A DNA stretch of 64,000 nucleotides, taken from the NCBI GenBank assembly GCA_015501585.1, contig JADNRY010000004.1, positions 976,386 to 1,040,385 on the forward strand, given 5' to 3'. This DNA comes from Rhodocollybia butyracea. Lineage: Eukaryota; Basidiomycota; Agaricomycetes; Agaricales; Omphalotaceae. A program made the position numbers and the translations under genes. Positions 1 to 12,368 of the stretch are shown piece after piece. The notes beneath the pieces were generated by a model. That model was not told the origin of the DNA, ran no database searches, and was given only the letters and a program-made list of their open reading frames with translations. Numbering within the stretch: position 1 is the first letter of the stretch; each line of letters starts with the position of its first letter.

Positions 1-2778
1 GCGCTATATCTTGACTTTTTCACTCGAACATAATTATGCAATTACTTAGTACGACCGTCCATGATGCTCAGACCGCCCCTGTTACAAGTATATCATAATC
101 GCAAAATTTACAAAGCTCTAGGACCTGGTTACACGTTACTTATCGGACCATGCATGCGGTCTAAATTATACGGTTCCCTGACTCGCGGTAAAGTCCGAGC
201 CTAAAGCAGCATGCGCCTCCGGGAATTTCTTGACAAGCCTGGCTTCAGACTCGGAGTTCAGCTTGAGGTCAAATTATTGGTACTCACGCTTCATTATGAA
301 TACCTAAGATTCATCAGAAAAGGCCAGAGAATGGACGGTAGAATCATTAGTTTTGGTTGAGCGCGGAAAAGAAAAGACGCAGAAGATACATTCGGGAGGT
401 GACAGATTATCCGCGTTGTAAGATCCCATGTCTAGGATCCCATGTTTGCCATAGTCCCACTGCAATCGAGCTTGGGCTTGCGGGTTGGCCTGGGCTTCAA
501 GTGTATTTTACAATCTTTGTACCAATTGATCTCATGTCCATGCGTTGGTCCTATAGCCAAGCTCTGTTTTTGGCCAAGAAAATCGCTAACTGCGCCTGAG
601 ATAACCTTTGCTTGTGGGAGTTACTTATATCCAACTGTTGATGATATCAACATAAATCACACCTCCATATAGATACTACTAAGCACATGAGAAGACATGG
701 GAGTCTGAGCTACTATTGCTGCTCACATTTTCAAGGACAATCCGTACGGTTTCGGATATCTTTCCGTATCCATTGTCCAAATGGCCCCTGTTCCTTGCTT
801 CTATCTCATTCCTAAATCTGTGGGCAAACTATCAGCAATAAATTAGCTCCCTTTGAGCGTAGGATTAGGATTAGGATGTACACCAAATGTAACACAGTAC
901 TGCAGTTGACGGAAATAACGGATGTTTGTATATGTTTACGGAAAGAACGCCGGAATCAAAAGCCTTGGCAAGGGAAATTGTACTCGGAAGATATAATGTG
1001 CAAACGGCTTATTAGTGTACAGGCATACATGAATAGGAGGTCTCTTGCGCTACGTATACTCAATGTCACAACGAGGGTACGCTGTGATTTTGCCGAACAT
1101 TTTAAGAATGAAATGTTCGAAGGAATGACGAACAGACTCAGAGACGAAGACAGGGAGAAATCCCGATTCGCTTTCAGAGTCCGAAAAATAAGGAAGTATC
1201 AGAGCCAATGGTATGCGATTAAGAGTCTCGTTTGGTCCAGTGGGAAATCCAACCGTTTGGCCGCCGCCATAATTTTGTGGCAAAAAACGAACAAAAAATT
1301 CACATGAGGGGGTGCCGCAAAGCGGCACCTAAACTTACCAGTTTCCCTCCGACGTACTCGCCATGCCTCCGAACTCAAAGCATGTTTTTTTTTGCCCCGA
1401 AATATGTACAGGTCCCAGAAATCCTCGGTTAGGCTTCAAACTTTCAACCTATGGATCGGAACACTTATCACTCGCCCCACCTTGTTTAATCGTCGCGGTT
1501 CGTCTTGAAAGTAAGGATTGTAAATAATACCCGAGAAAGCCACTAGACTGCATGAGTACATGAAATCCACGAAGTTCCAATGAAGTTCATAAAATATTTT
1601 CCCAGTACCAACTAATCGCATGGGTAGCTTAAATCGCGATTGCAAATAATCAGACGGTACCGAGTTTTGTGAAACTTCATAGTCCTCCTCCACAATCACC
1701 GCACACCTCTTCCTCAGGCTTAGCTGCCACCGGAAGCCCGTATTGGTGAGCTGAAGTTCTTGATGCGCTGACTACGCAAGTCGGTGTGTTATCGAGATCT
1801 GGACATTTGGCTGTGAATTGCCCAAGAACACAGTACTAATTGGCGGGAACTCCTGGCTAGTCCCGGATACCTTGTTATCTCCCCGAAATAAAAAGGCAAG
1901 TAGGATTCTTCTCCGAGAACTTCAATTACTTACTTCACTGGTGTCAGGTAGGTCAAAGATCAGTTCATGCATTTAGTATTGCATACGCCGCCACTGAGTA
2001 TCGTATCTGAGCGTACGATTGGACAAACTGTGGGAGCTTTATGGTCGACAAAGTGATTCGAGGCCGGTGGGCAGATCCAGCCAAAGTTATTCAATTATTA
2101 CTTGGTTATACAGCTGACCAGGTAACACTTGGGAGTGAAAGCGGCTGTCGTTGGTGCAAACTGGTAATGAAGTTGAGCCCCTCATGTTGTTCTCCGAGTC
2201 CTCAGGCGGACGATATTTTCGTGATAGATTGAGATGGAAAGCCAGCGCCGGTCTTGATTATTCCCGGACTTGATGGAGTCTGTTCTGATTCTTCAGGGGA
2301 AAAGATGCGCGAGCTCTGGCCAAGCTATCGGAACTGTATTGGCGAGGGTCCGAACTTATTGTCACACCGGTGAGAGTTCGGCTTCCGTCTCTTGTTTAGT
2401 GACCATTTGAAATTCCGGATACTACTAGTTATGCTTGACGGAGCTGAATTGAATTTTCTGCACGGCAGGTTCAGTGTTCCTGACCAAACAGCTTGTTTTG
2501 CAGTTATGGAAAGAGGGGAAAAAGGATGGCAGCCACGAGATCCGGAACGATGCTCAAAATAAAGAAAAAGACAGAGCAGCTACATTCCAGTCCCTATGTA
2601 AAACAGTACTTAATTATCATAATACAATCAATACACTAAGCAGTCTGGATACAAGTAACGAAAGCGAAGCACAAACAATAGCATAAAACACATAGACGTT
2701 CTCTCATGGACCATCTAGTTGCGAAAGGTCCTCTCTGGCGCCAAGAAGAGCTTCCTAGATGATCAAATAATGAGAACA
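1..2778. other. Gene-poor stretch, no supported gene
   Basis: I find no coding region here that I can support. Open frames are short, lack plausible splice partners and show no family motif. One minus-strand open segment near 168-272 (residues KLNSESEARLVKKFPEAHAA, then a stop) has protein-like composition and could be the last exon of a lost gene, but no upstream exon was found. A short GGATTA repeat lies near 858-872 and a perfect hairpin at 1311-1329. The stretch may be decayed repeat or intergenic DNA. Confidence 0.5.
1311..1329. repeat. Perfect short inverted repeat (hairpin)
   Basis: GGTGCCGC, then AAA, then GCGGCACC: an 8-bp perfect GC-rich stem with a 3-base loop. No T-run follows, and no gene ends nearby. 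It may be a relic of a transposable-element end or chance. Confidence 0.6.
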
Positions 2779-4281
2779 CTAACATGAAGGAGATAAGGGC
2801 CTCACTGCAACCATAGCCTGCCGTGTCTCATCCCGAATTTCTTTCCATCTGTTTTCATATGTTGCTAGCAGCTCTTCATATTCATCTCTTTTCCTTTGGT
2901 CGCCTCGCATGGCAGTTCGAATAACAGCCCTCAAGACATAGATTCCCGCCACCCATTCCACTTCATCCTCCTCCCATACCGCGTCGCGGGCCATCATTTC
3001 AGAGAACGCCCTGCTCATGGCATACGAGTAGCCACTATTTTCGGCCTGTCCAGAAAGTCCCATATTTAGCATACCGAGTTCAAGTGCCGCAGCATGTATA
3101 CGGGCCCACTGAATGTGTTCTTTCTTTCGTTGTCGATCGTTGGCTAGTCGCTGCATTTCGTCAGCGATAGATGAAGAAGAAGCAGCGGAAGAAGGACTTG
3201 GAAACCAGATAGAGTTCTTGCGAATTAGCATCTGTAAGGCTCTAGGACCTGCAAGAGGGCCAGAGACTCCAGCATGAACAATAGTTGGAGGAAACCGAGT
3301 AGATGCATCCAAGAATCTGCGGAGACAAGCACGAGGGTCCCTGCTGAAGCTTAGTTCAGTAGTGACAGCTTCAAAAAGAGCATTAACAACTGGAGTCAGA
3401 GGAGTGGTCGAAGGATTGGACATGACAAAGGATTGAATCATTGAAGCTAGGCTTGAAGCGTCGACCTGTGAAAAGGAATCCCGTAAAGTAGCCGTAGTGA
3501 TCTGAAGGTTAACCGCCAGTTCCAAAGACGAGTGATGCTGACGTGGAGATTGCTGGTGCGATGTCTGCCTATGATTAGCCATCGGAGCACTACGGTGTAC
3601 GGCTTCATATTGGATTGGAGAAAGTAAGTTGGACTGCGTCGGACTTGCAGTGGCAGACTGAGAAGTTCCAGATGTTTGCGCGTAAGTTGGCGCTGCCACG
3701 TTCACTGTGTCCCAGCTGTTCAGCGCGTCGTTTTGGCCGCCACCCGAGATGGCATTAGTGTTGGCAGCTAAAGTAAATTGTTGTAAAGGTATTCGTCGGC
3801 ATCTGAATTTCAATTACCTTTTTCCATCGCTTTCTTCATAGACCGTGGCCTGCCTTCTAATTTCCTTCGAGTTCGGCCCACAGTGTTCTTGAACCAGTTG
3901 TATATTTGCTGTTTCATGCTCATGAACTTCAAATCGCATTTTGATCAATCCCGCACACACCTCTTTGAACCTCGGTTCCGCCTCTTCCACATGAATAAAC
4001 TCGTCGGGCAGTCCAAAGGTATTGATAAAGTCTTGAGCTTTCTCCAGCGCAAATTTCTTAGCATCTCCTCGAACAGATCCCGCGGTACGACGTTCAAACT
4101 CAGGCAAGTGGCTGAAGGTAACCAGATTGTTTTTGTGAAAGAGATGGATAAAGAGGGGACATGTCAGAACATTGCATAGAAGACGGATGTTATATTGATA
4201 CCTTTTCAAGAAGACAAGCTGCTGGTCGGAATAGGATTTCGGAAGCCTTCTCTGTCCAGATTGCCTGGGATCGCTCGACAT
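2779..4281 (-). CDS. Hypothetical protein, three exons, function unknown
   Basis: I do not recognise this protein. The proposed start is the ATG at 4281 (MSSDPRQSGQRR). Exon 1 runs to 4202; a 90-bp intron (4112-4201, GT-AG, phase 2) joins it to exon 2 (SHLPEFERRTAG...). Exon 2 ends near 3818 at a GTAATT donor. The nearest acceptor (CTTTAG, 3768) breaks the frame; a later one at 3716 keeps it, giving a 102-bp intron. The last exon ends at TAG 2779. It holds a low-complexity Ser/Thr/Gln linker and then a helical, charged C-terminal half (LANDRQRKKEHIQWARIHAA, then DEYEELLATYENRWKEIRDE). No signal peptide or membrane segment is evident. Consistent codon use and one clean intron make it a real gene; the second junction is uncertain. 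Confidence 0.7.
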
Positions 4282-7267
4282 TTCGAACAACGTTACAGGC
4301 TTACAGCACCAAGTTGGATTCATCAACAATCGCAAGCTTCGGCAATTGCCGGTTCTTTATTTACGTTGTCTTTTGCCATTTGGATTTCTTCAAAAAAAAA
4401 TCCTACTTGGGTGACTTTTATATTTGTTCCCCAGGTGCTGGCCAGAATTATTGTTTTCGATATCAGACATATCTGGAAAAACATGAAATCTAGATGCAGG
4501 ATCGCAGGCTCTGTCAATCCTTAGCTGTACTCCGATACGAGTCCCTCATTAGCAACCTCACTGGCAACCTTTCAGCTTAGCTTCTCGATTTTCTAGTCGT
4601 CATCAGTCCAATGGATAAAGAAAATTTATCTGTTCAACGAGCGCCCCAATTTCAGCAACGAGATAAATCGTAGGATGTACGACCATTGTCGTTTTCGCTT
4701 ACCCCTCAAGCCTCAGGTCTCAATGAATTTAGAGGTTTGTACAGTACATTCCTTCCACTGCCCCTCAAAGAATCCTCCACGCTGAACGGGCTTGTCTATA
4801 GACTGCAGTACTTGAGACCTGCCACGGTCATAGAATTCCTTCGGAGGCGAGCCGACTTTTACCAGCGATTCAAGCATCATGTTGAATCCCCGCATAGCGG
4901 TGACAAGGAGTGCCCTATGCAGCGCCGTTTGCTTTGAATATTGTTGCGTTCCTATCGCAAAGCCTGCTATTGTTCGAGTTTTACAAACTGTCGTGACTCC
5001 ATTTTCGGTCTTTCCAAAAACACACTACTAAGTTCTACATTAAATAGATTTGACTGTGTACCACTGTCGCCAGGCTCGCAGATATGGCAACTTCCACAAA
5101 GACATACGTACTCCAGTCGCATGGTGCAAAAAATGTCAGGCAAACCGAGAACATCAAACTCAGATTTTGCTACAGGGATCCGTTGACTCTACGATGCGTT
5201 TGAACGTCGTAATTAATCTCATCACGCAGCGAAACGAGGTATCTACCAGTCTACCGCAGATGCAGATGGGGAGAAACATGTAGGACCACTGTGGCGAACT
5301 TTTCACAAACACCGGAAGCGAGCATCTACTTGCTTTATTTCCCTAAATTTTGTTATAGTGCAATGTAACAAGGCTAAGTGAGCTAGGCCTAATATGAGCG
5401 TTTATGAATACCAGTCTGAAGTGTATATTCTGCGTCCACTGGATATATTCATGCAACAACTGCCAGGTCGGAAATTCATCGATAGGTATCTGGATATGAT
5501 ATCTGTCAAGTCAATACTGATTATCTGCTTATTTTTTTGGCATCGTACAGCCGAGAAGCATGTCCTAGGGTCAGATCTACGATATTGAGAGCTGGCCTGC
5601 GACTCAGGTGTAGAGAGAAAAAAGTGTGTAGTGTGTTATCAAAAGGTAGAACTGTCGTTTTCAATATTTTGAGGACGAACTCCTTGCTCTTGCCATTTTT
5701 ACTCATTCAATAGCTATATCCCAAATACCATCTCCGCAGCGCGAGGATCGAAATCTCAGGTCATAAAGTTGTCCTCAACAGCGAAAGGCCCTCCTGGTTG
5801 AGAACAGACGCTTTGATCCGCCAAGGTTTGACTGTTGGTCAGTAATTTATCAGAACATTTGGTTTAATTAGTCCGACTCTTCTCTTCCCAGGGTTCATCA
5901 CGCAAGTCACCGTATCTTTTTTTTGAACACTAACTAAATGTATGCATTACTTCAATTTACGGCCGACGAGCTGGCAGTGCCATGCCGAAACCAGGAGAGT
6001 CTGGAGAGACTTTCAGAGACCCGCGTGCACCCCGTAGCCCTGAGAAAGGTGAGGGGTTTGAATTCTCGAGTCTATTCGATAGGGGAACGTAGTTTTTGTT
6101 GGAAGCCCGGACACCGCCAGTGTTGATCAAGGAGTTAACACACGAACATAGCGACGAGGTTAGAGCATCAAGTAAATTCAGTAAATTCAATCTGGATGAA
6201 ATTCGCCGCTCCGAGTCACGTTTAATGTTTAATCAGACAATTAATCAGATAACTCTTAGAGGACGCAAGTATGTGAATAATCTAAGCGACGGAATGCATA
6301 TAGTAAGTATACGCAACTTCAATCGATTGTGTCGATGCATCGAAAGTTTGACGTGTGAACGGGGGGTTACATGCAGTGCGCTCGAGGAAGTGGTTTTGAG
6401 AAGGGTGTATGCTAGCCATTGAGGAATATCGCGACTGTTCGGACCGTATGTACTTCTTCTTGAGCTCGAGATCACAAAGTCAATCGCAAATTGAAAAAAA
6501 AATTGTTAAGAATAGACAAGGGGGTATATCAATTGGCTCGATGAAAGGATATGTGGATGACGGAATGCACAGAGATGGGAAGATTTGGACAAACGTAGAT
6601 AAGTATGTAAAGAACATGTGAGTGCATTAAGCATTGCGGCTGCGTTCCTGTTGTAATTGCTCCGGGATCTCGAAGTGGACAATGGAATGAAGCAAGATAA
6701 TTTAGTGGATGAAATCAGGCAGTTTATGACGGCATATGTGGAGGCCAGTCTTAACAAGGTCCAAAGGGGTGGAAACAAAACTCACCATATACGAGGGAGA
6801 TTTTGTCCGGAAGAGGCCTTTCTGAAAGATGTCACGTTTCAGAAACCGCGGGGACGGAGCAAGATCGCATATATACAGCAGGCTTCCGAAGTACAACAGC
6901 TGCAAAGAAATTTTCTCTGAGAGTTTACCGTTTAGGGCGAAGGTTGCTTTAGAAGTTTCTAATACAGGTGTGATGCAACAATCTGATTCTTGAAAGGTGC
7001 GGAGATCATGGCACAAGAACAGAGGTTGAAGATGACGGTACACCGGCAGCAGTACGGGTAATTCAAAAAATGGTGCCACGGCATTCTATCAACATTCAAG
7101 TTCCTATAGCGGGCACGAAGGTATAGTGCATGGGAATGCGCTGTTAAGTAGATTTTTCGGCATGGAATCCAGCCGAATCATCAAAGCAAAAAGACGCGGA
7201 GATCCTGTCTGTAAAGGTTGTTGTTTCTTTACCCCCACATCATTCGCTCAGCTCCAGGCATCTCAAA
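4282..7267. other. Long intergenic stretch, no supported gene
   Basis: Nearly 3 kb without a gene I can support. Open frames at 4686-4937, 5938-6190, 6096-6422 and 6657-7079 are short, overlap each other on both strands and carry no recognisable domain or consistent splice sites. The last few hundred bases presumably include the promoter of the MADS-box gene that starts at 7268. No tRNA, terminal repeat or tandem repeat was seen. Confidence 0.5.
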
Positions 7268-9097
7268 ATGGGACGAAGAAAAATAGAAATTCAGCCGATC
7301 ACAGTGAGCTTCTGGTGCTGTCATAGTACGCTTCCTGCTAACAATAAGTCTATTACTTATTTTTATCGTTCTCGCTGATCTGGATAAACATAGCATGAGC
7401 GCAATCGAAGGTAAATATATGGGTGCTTGATGATTTTGTACCTGCTCCCCCGACCTCCAAAGACTGTACGCTTATGCTAACCATGTCCTCAGTGTCACAT
7501 TCTTGAAGGTGATTCGCCTGTTCGGAGCGGGCAACGAGAGAACAGTAGCCCCAGTTTCTGAAGTCCTCGAGCTGACCTTCACTCTAGAGGAAGCACGGGC
7601 TGTTTAAAAAAGCGTATGAGCTTGGGGTGCTCTGCAGTGTTGATGTTGCGGTCATAATTTTTGGTACGTTTCGGCTCTTGTGTGCAAAACAAAAATTTAA
7701 TTGCCTTATAGAGCAAAAGCCTGGCCACCATTTAAAGCTTTATCAATATTGCTCCTCTGACGTGCACGACATAGTGCAGCGACATATACATGTACGTTCA
7801 AGGTAACTCCAATGATAATCCAGTCTCTAAGGGCTCTATTCAATTAGCACGACGGGGAGAAAGACACAAGAGGACCAGCTGATTTTTCGGGAATTCCTAA
7901 CGTCAAGTTTGAAGAATACGGAGAAGGCGGTGATGACGATGAAGTAGACGAGGACGAGGATGTGCCTCGAGGTGTAAAACGTCACCATGATGGGTACATA
8001 AAGCCAGAAGATATCTCACTCGACGTCGATGTACGTGACAAACTTCTTGTATCTGTCTCCGACTCTGATCCTTCCCAGTTGGGCTATGGTCACGTACCTG
8101 CGGCTCCCCCTTCGGTGTACGGAATGACTTCCAGCGTGCCACTATCTTCCGACCGTCATCTCCACCATCATAATTCACCTACAATGGCTAATAAGAAGAC
8201 TCGATTCGCAGGAGGTAAGAAATTCTAGGCGTACATGTCCAGATCATTATCTCTGATACGTTTATTGCTATCAGAGTCCCCTTCTACTAGGAGCCCGAAG
8301 ACCAGTTACCCGTACGGTTCTTCTACCACAAGTCCGAATATTGGTCGAGACCAACATGGGCAAAACGCTTACAGCCACAGCTTTTTTCCCAATACAGCAG
8401 CCTCGCCGGCAACTTATCAGGCAGAATCCAGTTTCGATACAACGCACCCATCAAAAGACTCTCGCAACAATACCAGCGGAACGCCCAACTACCCGCCTCG
8501 AAGTACAGCTTACGATGCTGCGTTATACACGCCAGTTATCAGACAACAACAACAGGGTATTAATTCCGGGCAATCGTCTGGAAACGAAGCTTTCAAGTTC
8601 ATAGACAAAGACCCCGCACGAAACCGTGCCCCGGCTACCTCAGCATCTGCTGTTCACATGGGAAATAATCTCGATTGGCCGAATTCTGGATATAGCTCTA
8701 ATGTCACTCAAGGGACTAGTAGGCGCAACCCGTTCTACTTTTCGCTTGGCTTCTGAACGACTCCATAGACAGCACGTCTCCACCAAGCGATACCACATGG
8801 CTTGATTTTTTATCGAATAGTCCTGCTCATGGGACCCATAGCGGAGGAAATGCTCCTCACGCCACTGGAAGGCGGAACTCCGAATCGCTGCTCTGGGAGC
8901 GTGGACCTAGTACAAGGAGCTCCCTAAGCGTTAACCCTTCTCTCCCTCGAAGCATGGCTATACTTGGTGATGGTGAGAGAAGATCTAGATTGAATTCATC
9001 GGGATCAGCAGGTGAAGATGTTGCCTCGGGTGGGAAACAGTTTGGAATGGGCGCGAGCATATCGAGTATAAAGCAAGAAAAAGATGCTGGAAGTTGA
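7268..9097 (+). CDS. RLM1: MADS-box transcription factor, MEF2/Rlm1 type
   Basis: A nuclear DNA-binding regulator; Rlm1 of yeast acts downstream of the cell-wall-integrity MAP kinase, and a similar role here is inferred. The MADS box is at the N-terminus and is cut into tiny exons: 7268-7303 ([12 protein letters not shown]), 7394-7410 (17 nt, HERNR), 7493-7508 (16 nt, VTFLK), 7588-7663 ([20 protein letters not shown] and on), 7712-7791 ([15 protein letters not shown]). Then come 7848-8214, 8275-8718 and 8769-9097. All junctions are GT-AG and phase-consistent. The rest is acidic ([14 protein letters not shown]) followed by a Ser/Pro/Asn-rich, probably disordered tail, as in fungal MEF2-type factors. 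The start sits at the canonical MADS methionine. Part of exon 7 is duplicated downstream at 11618-11925. Confidence 0.95.
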
Positions 9098-9724
9098 GGA
9101 TTTGGACGTTCTCTAAGTAGCTTTGACATCGTTTCGCACTTCGCACAGGGTAATACTAGTCCCTTGACGCGCACTTTATAGTATATACCTCTTGAATTAT
9201 AGCACTATGTATTCTTACGATGCTCCGCGCACCGGGGATTAGACACGATCTATGGAAACTACAGACCAAACTTGAATATGCTCATTAGTTGGCACAAACA
9301 CATACAAGTACGGACTCAATTATATAGTAATCAAGCTTGATAAACCTAGCTTTGACCTTTCCTCTTTCAAATAAAGCGTGAGATCGGACCGAAACTTGTA
9401 AACTTCAGGCATTCCATCAACTTGTTATCAACACAACATCTATACATCTAGCAGTAGTTCGACTCGGACAGGTAGACTCAACTCAGTAACTTTATTCACA
9501 TAATGCCAGTATAATGCTCAACCGGATAAACCCAAGGATCCAAGGATAATTCTGTAAGCAAAACCAGCAAATCCGGAAAAATCCAAGCGTCTGGGAAAAT
9601 TCAAGAGCATCAATCCGTAAGCAAAAATGTGATAGAAAACTACTACTTATTTAGTGAGAACAGATATAAAACTGACATCGGATGGACGCGACCTTCTTAC
9701 CATACTTCAGTTTTACCACTATCC
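9098..9724. other. Intergenic; upstream arm of a tandem duplication
   Basis: No gene seen. From about 9260 onward the sequence is matched, with scattered changes, by 11925-12368 upstream of the second monooxygenase copy. It therefore belongs to the duplicated block and presumably carries the monooxygenase promoter. Confidence 0.7.
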
Positions 9725-11556
9725 ATGCATTCAGAGCCTTTTTTGAAATTGAAATTTCTCATTGTAAGCCGAATACTATTCTATACTATTGCGTTTCAGA
9801 CATCACACATGCTATCATCCAGGTCGGGGGTGGAATTGGTGGTTTATCAGTAGCGAATTCCCTGGCAAATGCAGGCCATGAAGTCACTGTACTCGAAGCC
9901 GCGGCTGTTCCAGGAGAAATTGGCGCGGGCCTCCAAATTGCTGCTAGTCTGTATGATTCCGTTGTCAAGAGGCTAGTATAATGCTCATTCCCTGATAGAT
10001 GTATCTCGTGTTCTAATACGTTGGGGGCTTTCATCGAAGTTGAAAGAGGTAGCTGAACTGGACAAGCCACAGTCTGTCTCCATCTATCGATGTCAGTATT
10101 ACCAATAGTATTAAAACAATTTTGAATCCCACAACCACTCGTTTCTTACTAGATGCGGACGGTGAAATGATTTCTTCTTTGCAGGCTGGTGAAGAGGAAG
10201 GTGAGAAGAGGTACGGAGCTCCCACTTATCATCTACATGTAAGTTTGATGTTTCAAAGTTCGGATAGGCCAGCTCATCATTTGACTTTCAGAGAAACGAT
10301 CTTTACAAGATGCTATATGACCTGGCAAAGCCTCGCATAATGATCCGCTTTGCAAGTAGGGTCACATCCGTCGATCCAACTGATCCATCTGTAGTCCTTC
10401 AGTCGGGAGAAAAAATTACGGCAGACATTATCATCGGAGCTGACGGCATACGCAGTATCGTTCGTGATGCTGTCCTTGGCGGCCCACAGAAAGCGAAATA
10501 TACTGGTGATTCAGCGTATCGGTGTATGTACTATGAGGCCCTTCGATCTTTGAGCCATTCAGAACTCATATTTGTAGTCCTAGTACCCACTGATGACATG
10601 AAATCCGACCCGGACTTGCTCTCACTCATCAATGAACCCAGCCTTTTCGTATGGGCAGGTCCGCAGAAACACCTAGGCGCGTATGGAATTGTATGTAATA
10701 TGTCTAACCTCCCAAATTTGCACTGATTCCTCTCTAGAGGGGACAGAAAATCTTCAATGTTGCTGCTTGTGTAGAAGATGGAGACGAAGAAGCGAGTTAT
10801 TCCTGGACAGCGAAAGGCGATACGGACAAGATGCGTGCTGAGTTCTCAGGATGGGAGCCACGGTAGGCGTCTGGCTTTGCATTTAAGCTTATATCTAAGA
10901 TGAAAGTTAGGGTGGAGAAGTTGCTCGCCCTAGTTAAATCCCCACATGTCCTCAAGTACAAATTGATGGATTGTGTACCACTTAAAACATGGGTCCATCC
11001 GCACGGCCACGTTGTTTTACTGGGGGATGCTTGTCATCCTATGCTGGTGATTACATCGAGATCTTCTAAACTTCTTTGATTGACATTTTTCAAGCCTTAC
11101 CGGGCCCAAGGAGCAGCAATGGCAGTACGTTACCTTTTCCGCTTTGAGGATCTTTGTCAACCTGTTCTTCAATAGATCGAAGATGCGGAGTGCTTAGGGA
11201 GGCTATTTTCCCATGTAACTAACCGAAAGCAGGTACCATTCTTATTGAGAGCTTACCAGGACATCCGTTTTGAACGAGCAACTCATACTCAACGGGTTTC
11301 GTCTGGTGCTCGAGATGTATTACATCTTGCTGATGGGCCAGAGCAACAACTGCGCGATGCGAGGATGAGAGCGGGAGTAGAGGTACGTACGGCGCTCTCG
11401 GGAGGAGAAAACGTATCTGCTGAGAAGCAGTTGATGGTGGAGCGTGCGATGAGAACTCGCGAAGAAGAGGATGATGCGCAGTTTGGCTATGATATTTCGC
11501 AAGTGACTGACAAATGGTGGGAAGAGAATGGCTCAACCATTCTCCAGCTTGTTTAG
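9725..11556 (+). CDS. FAD-dependent aromatic-ring monooxygenase (salicylate hydroxylase-like)
   Basis: A flavoprotein of the UbiH/PHBH class, which uses NAD(P)H and O2 to hydroxylate aromatic or related substrates; the actual substrate is unknown. Ten exons give about 452 aa: 9725-9763, 9823-9946, 9999-10091, 10153-10238, 10292-10523, 10578-10690, 10738-10862, 10911-11046, 11095-11124, 11176-11556, all GT-AG and in phase. The start MHSEPFLKLKFLI splices directly into VGGGIGGLS, the GxGxxG dinucleotide fold. Further motifs are GAGLQIAAN, the DG motif IIGADGIRSIVRD, and the GD motif LLGDACHPML followed by PYRAQGAAMA. The Arg/Glu-rich C-terminal helices end in ILQLV. No signal peptide or clear membrane anchor. 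A tandem, damaged copy lies at 12369-14193. Confidence 0.93.
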
Positions 11557-11617
11557 CATCTAGCTAGAACATAGAATACTTATGTAGAAATTAAATATAC
11601 GGTCGCGCCACACCATC

Positions 11618-11925
11618 AACCAGAATCCCGTTTCGATACAACACATTCATCAAAAGACTCTCGCAACAATACCACCGGAACGCCCAACTACCCGCCTCGA
11701 AGTACAGCTTACGATGCTGCATTTTACACCCCAGTTATCGGACAACAACAACAGAGTATTCGTTCCGGGCAGTTGTTTGGAAACGGAGCTTTCAAGTTCA
11801 ATAGACAAAGACCCCGCACGAAATCGTGCCCCAGCTACCTCAGCATCTGCTGTTCACATGGGAAATTGGCCTAACTCCCTCAGATATAGTTTTAATGTGT
11901 CTACTTTACGTTTGGCTAACACTGC
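11618..11925 (+). pseudogene. Duplicated fragment of the MADS-box gene (exon 7 region)
   Basis: This stretch closely matches about 8422-8745 of the MADS-box gene: the Ser/Asn/Gln-rich region with TYPP-like, QQQQ and [20 protein letters not shown] segments. It has no MADS domain, no start and no last exon. After it the sequence jumps to material matching about 9260, so the copy has lost the segment equivalent to 8745-9255. It marks the left edge of the second copy of the monooxygenase block and is presumably non-functional. Confidence 0.85.
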
Positions 11926-12368
11926 AGCCCAGACTTAAATATGCTTATTAGCTGTTACAAATCACATATAAGTACAGACTCAGTTTCATAGTAATTAAGT
12001 TTGATAAACCTGGCTTTGACGTTTCCTCTTTCATATGAGTGAAGAGTGACAACCGAAATTTCAGGCATTGCATCAACTTGTCATCAACACAACATCTATA
12101 GAGTACATCTATTCGTCGGACTCTACTCGGACAAGTACTTAGGCGCTACTCAGTAACTTTATTCTCGTGATGCCAGTATAACTCTCAGCGGATAAATTCA
12201 AGGATAATTCCGTAAGCAAAACCAGCAAATCCGGAAAAATCTTAGCATCTGGGAAAATTCAAGAGAATAGATCCGTAAGCAAAAATGTCATGGAAAACTA
12301 CTTATTCAGTGAGAAAAGATATAAAACTGACATCGAACAGATGCGACCTTCTTACCGTACTTCACCAC

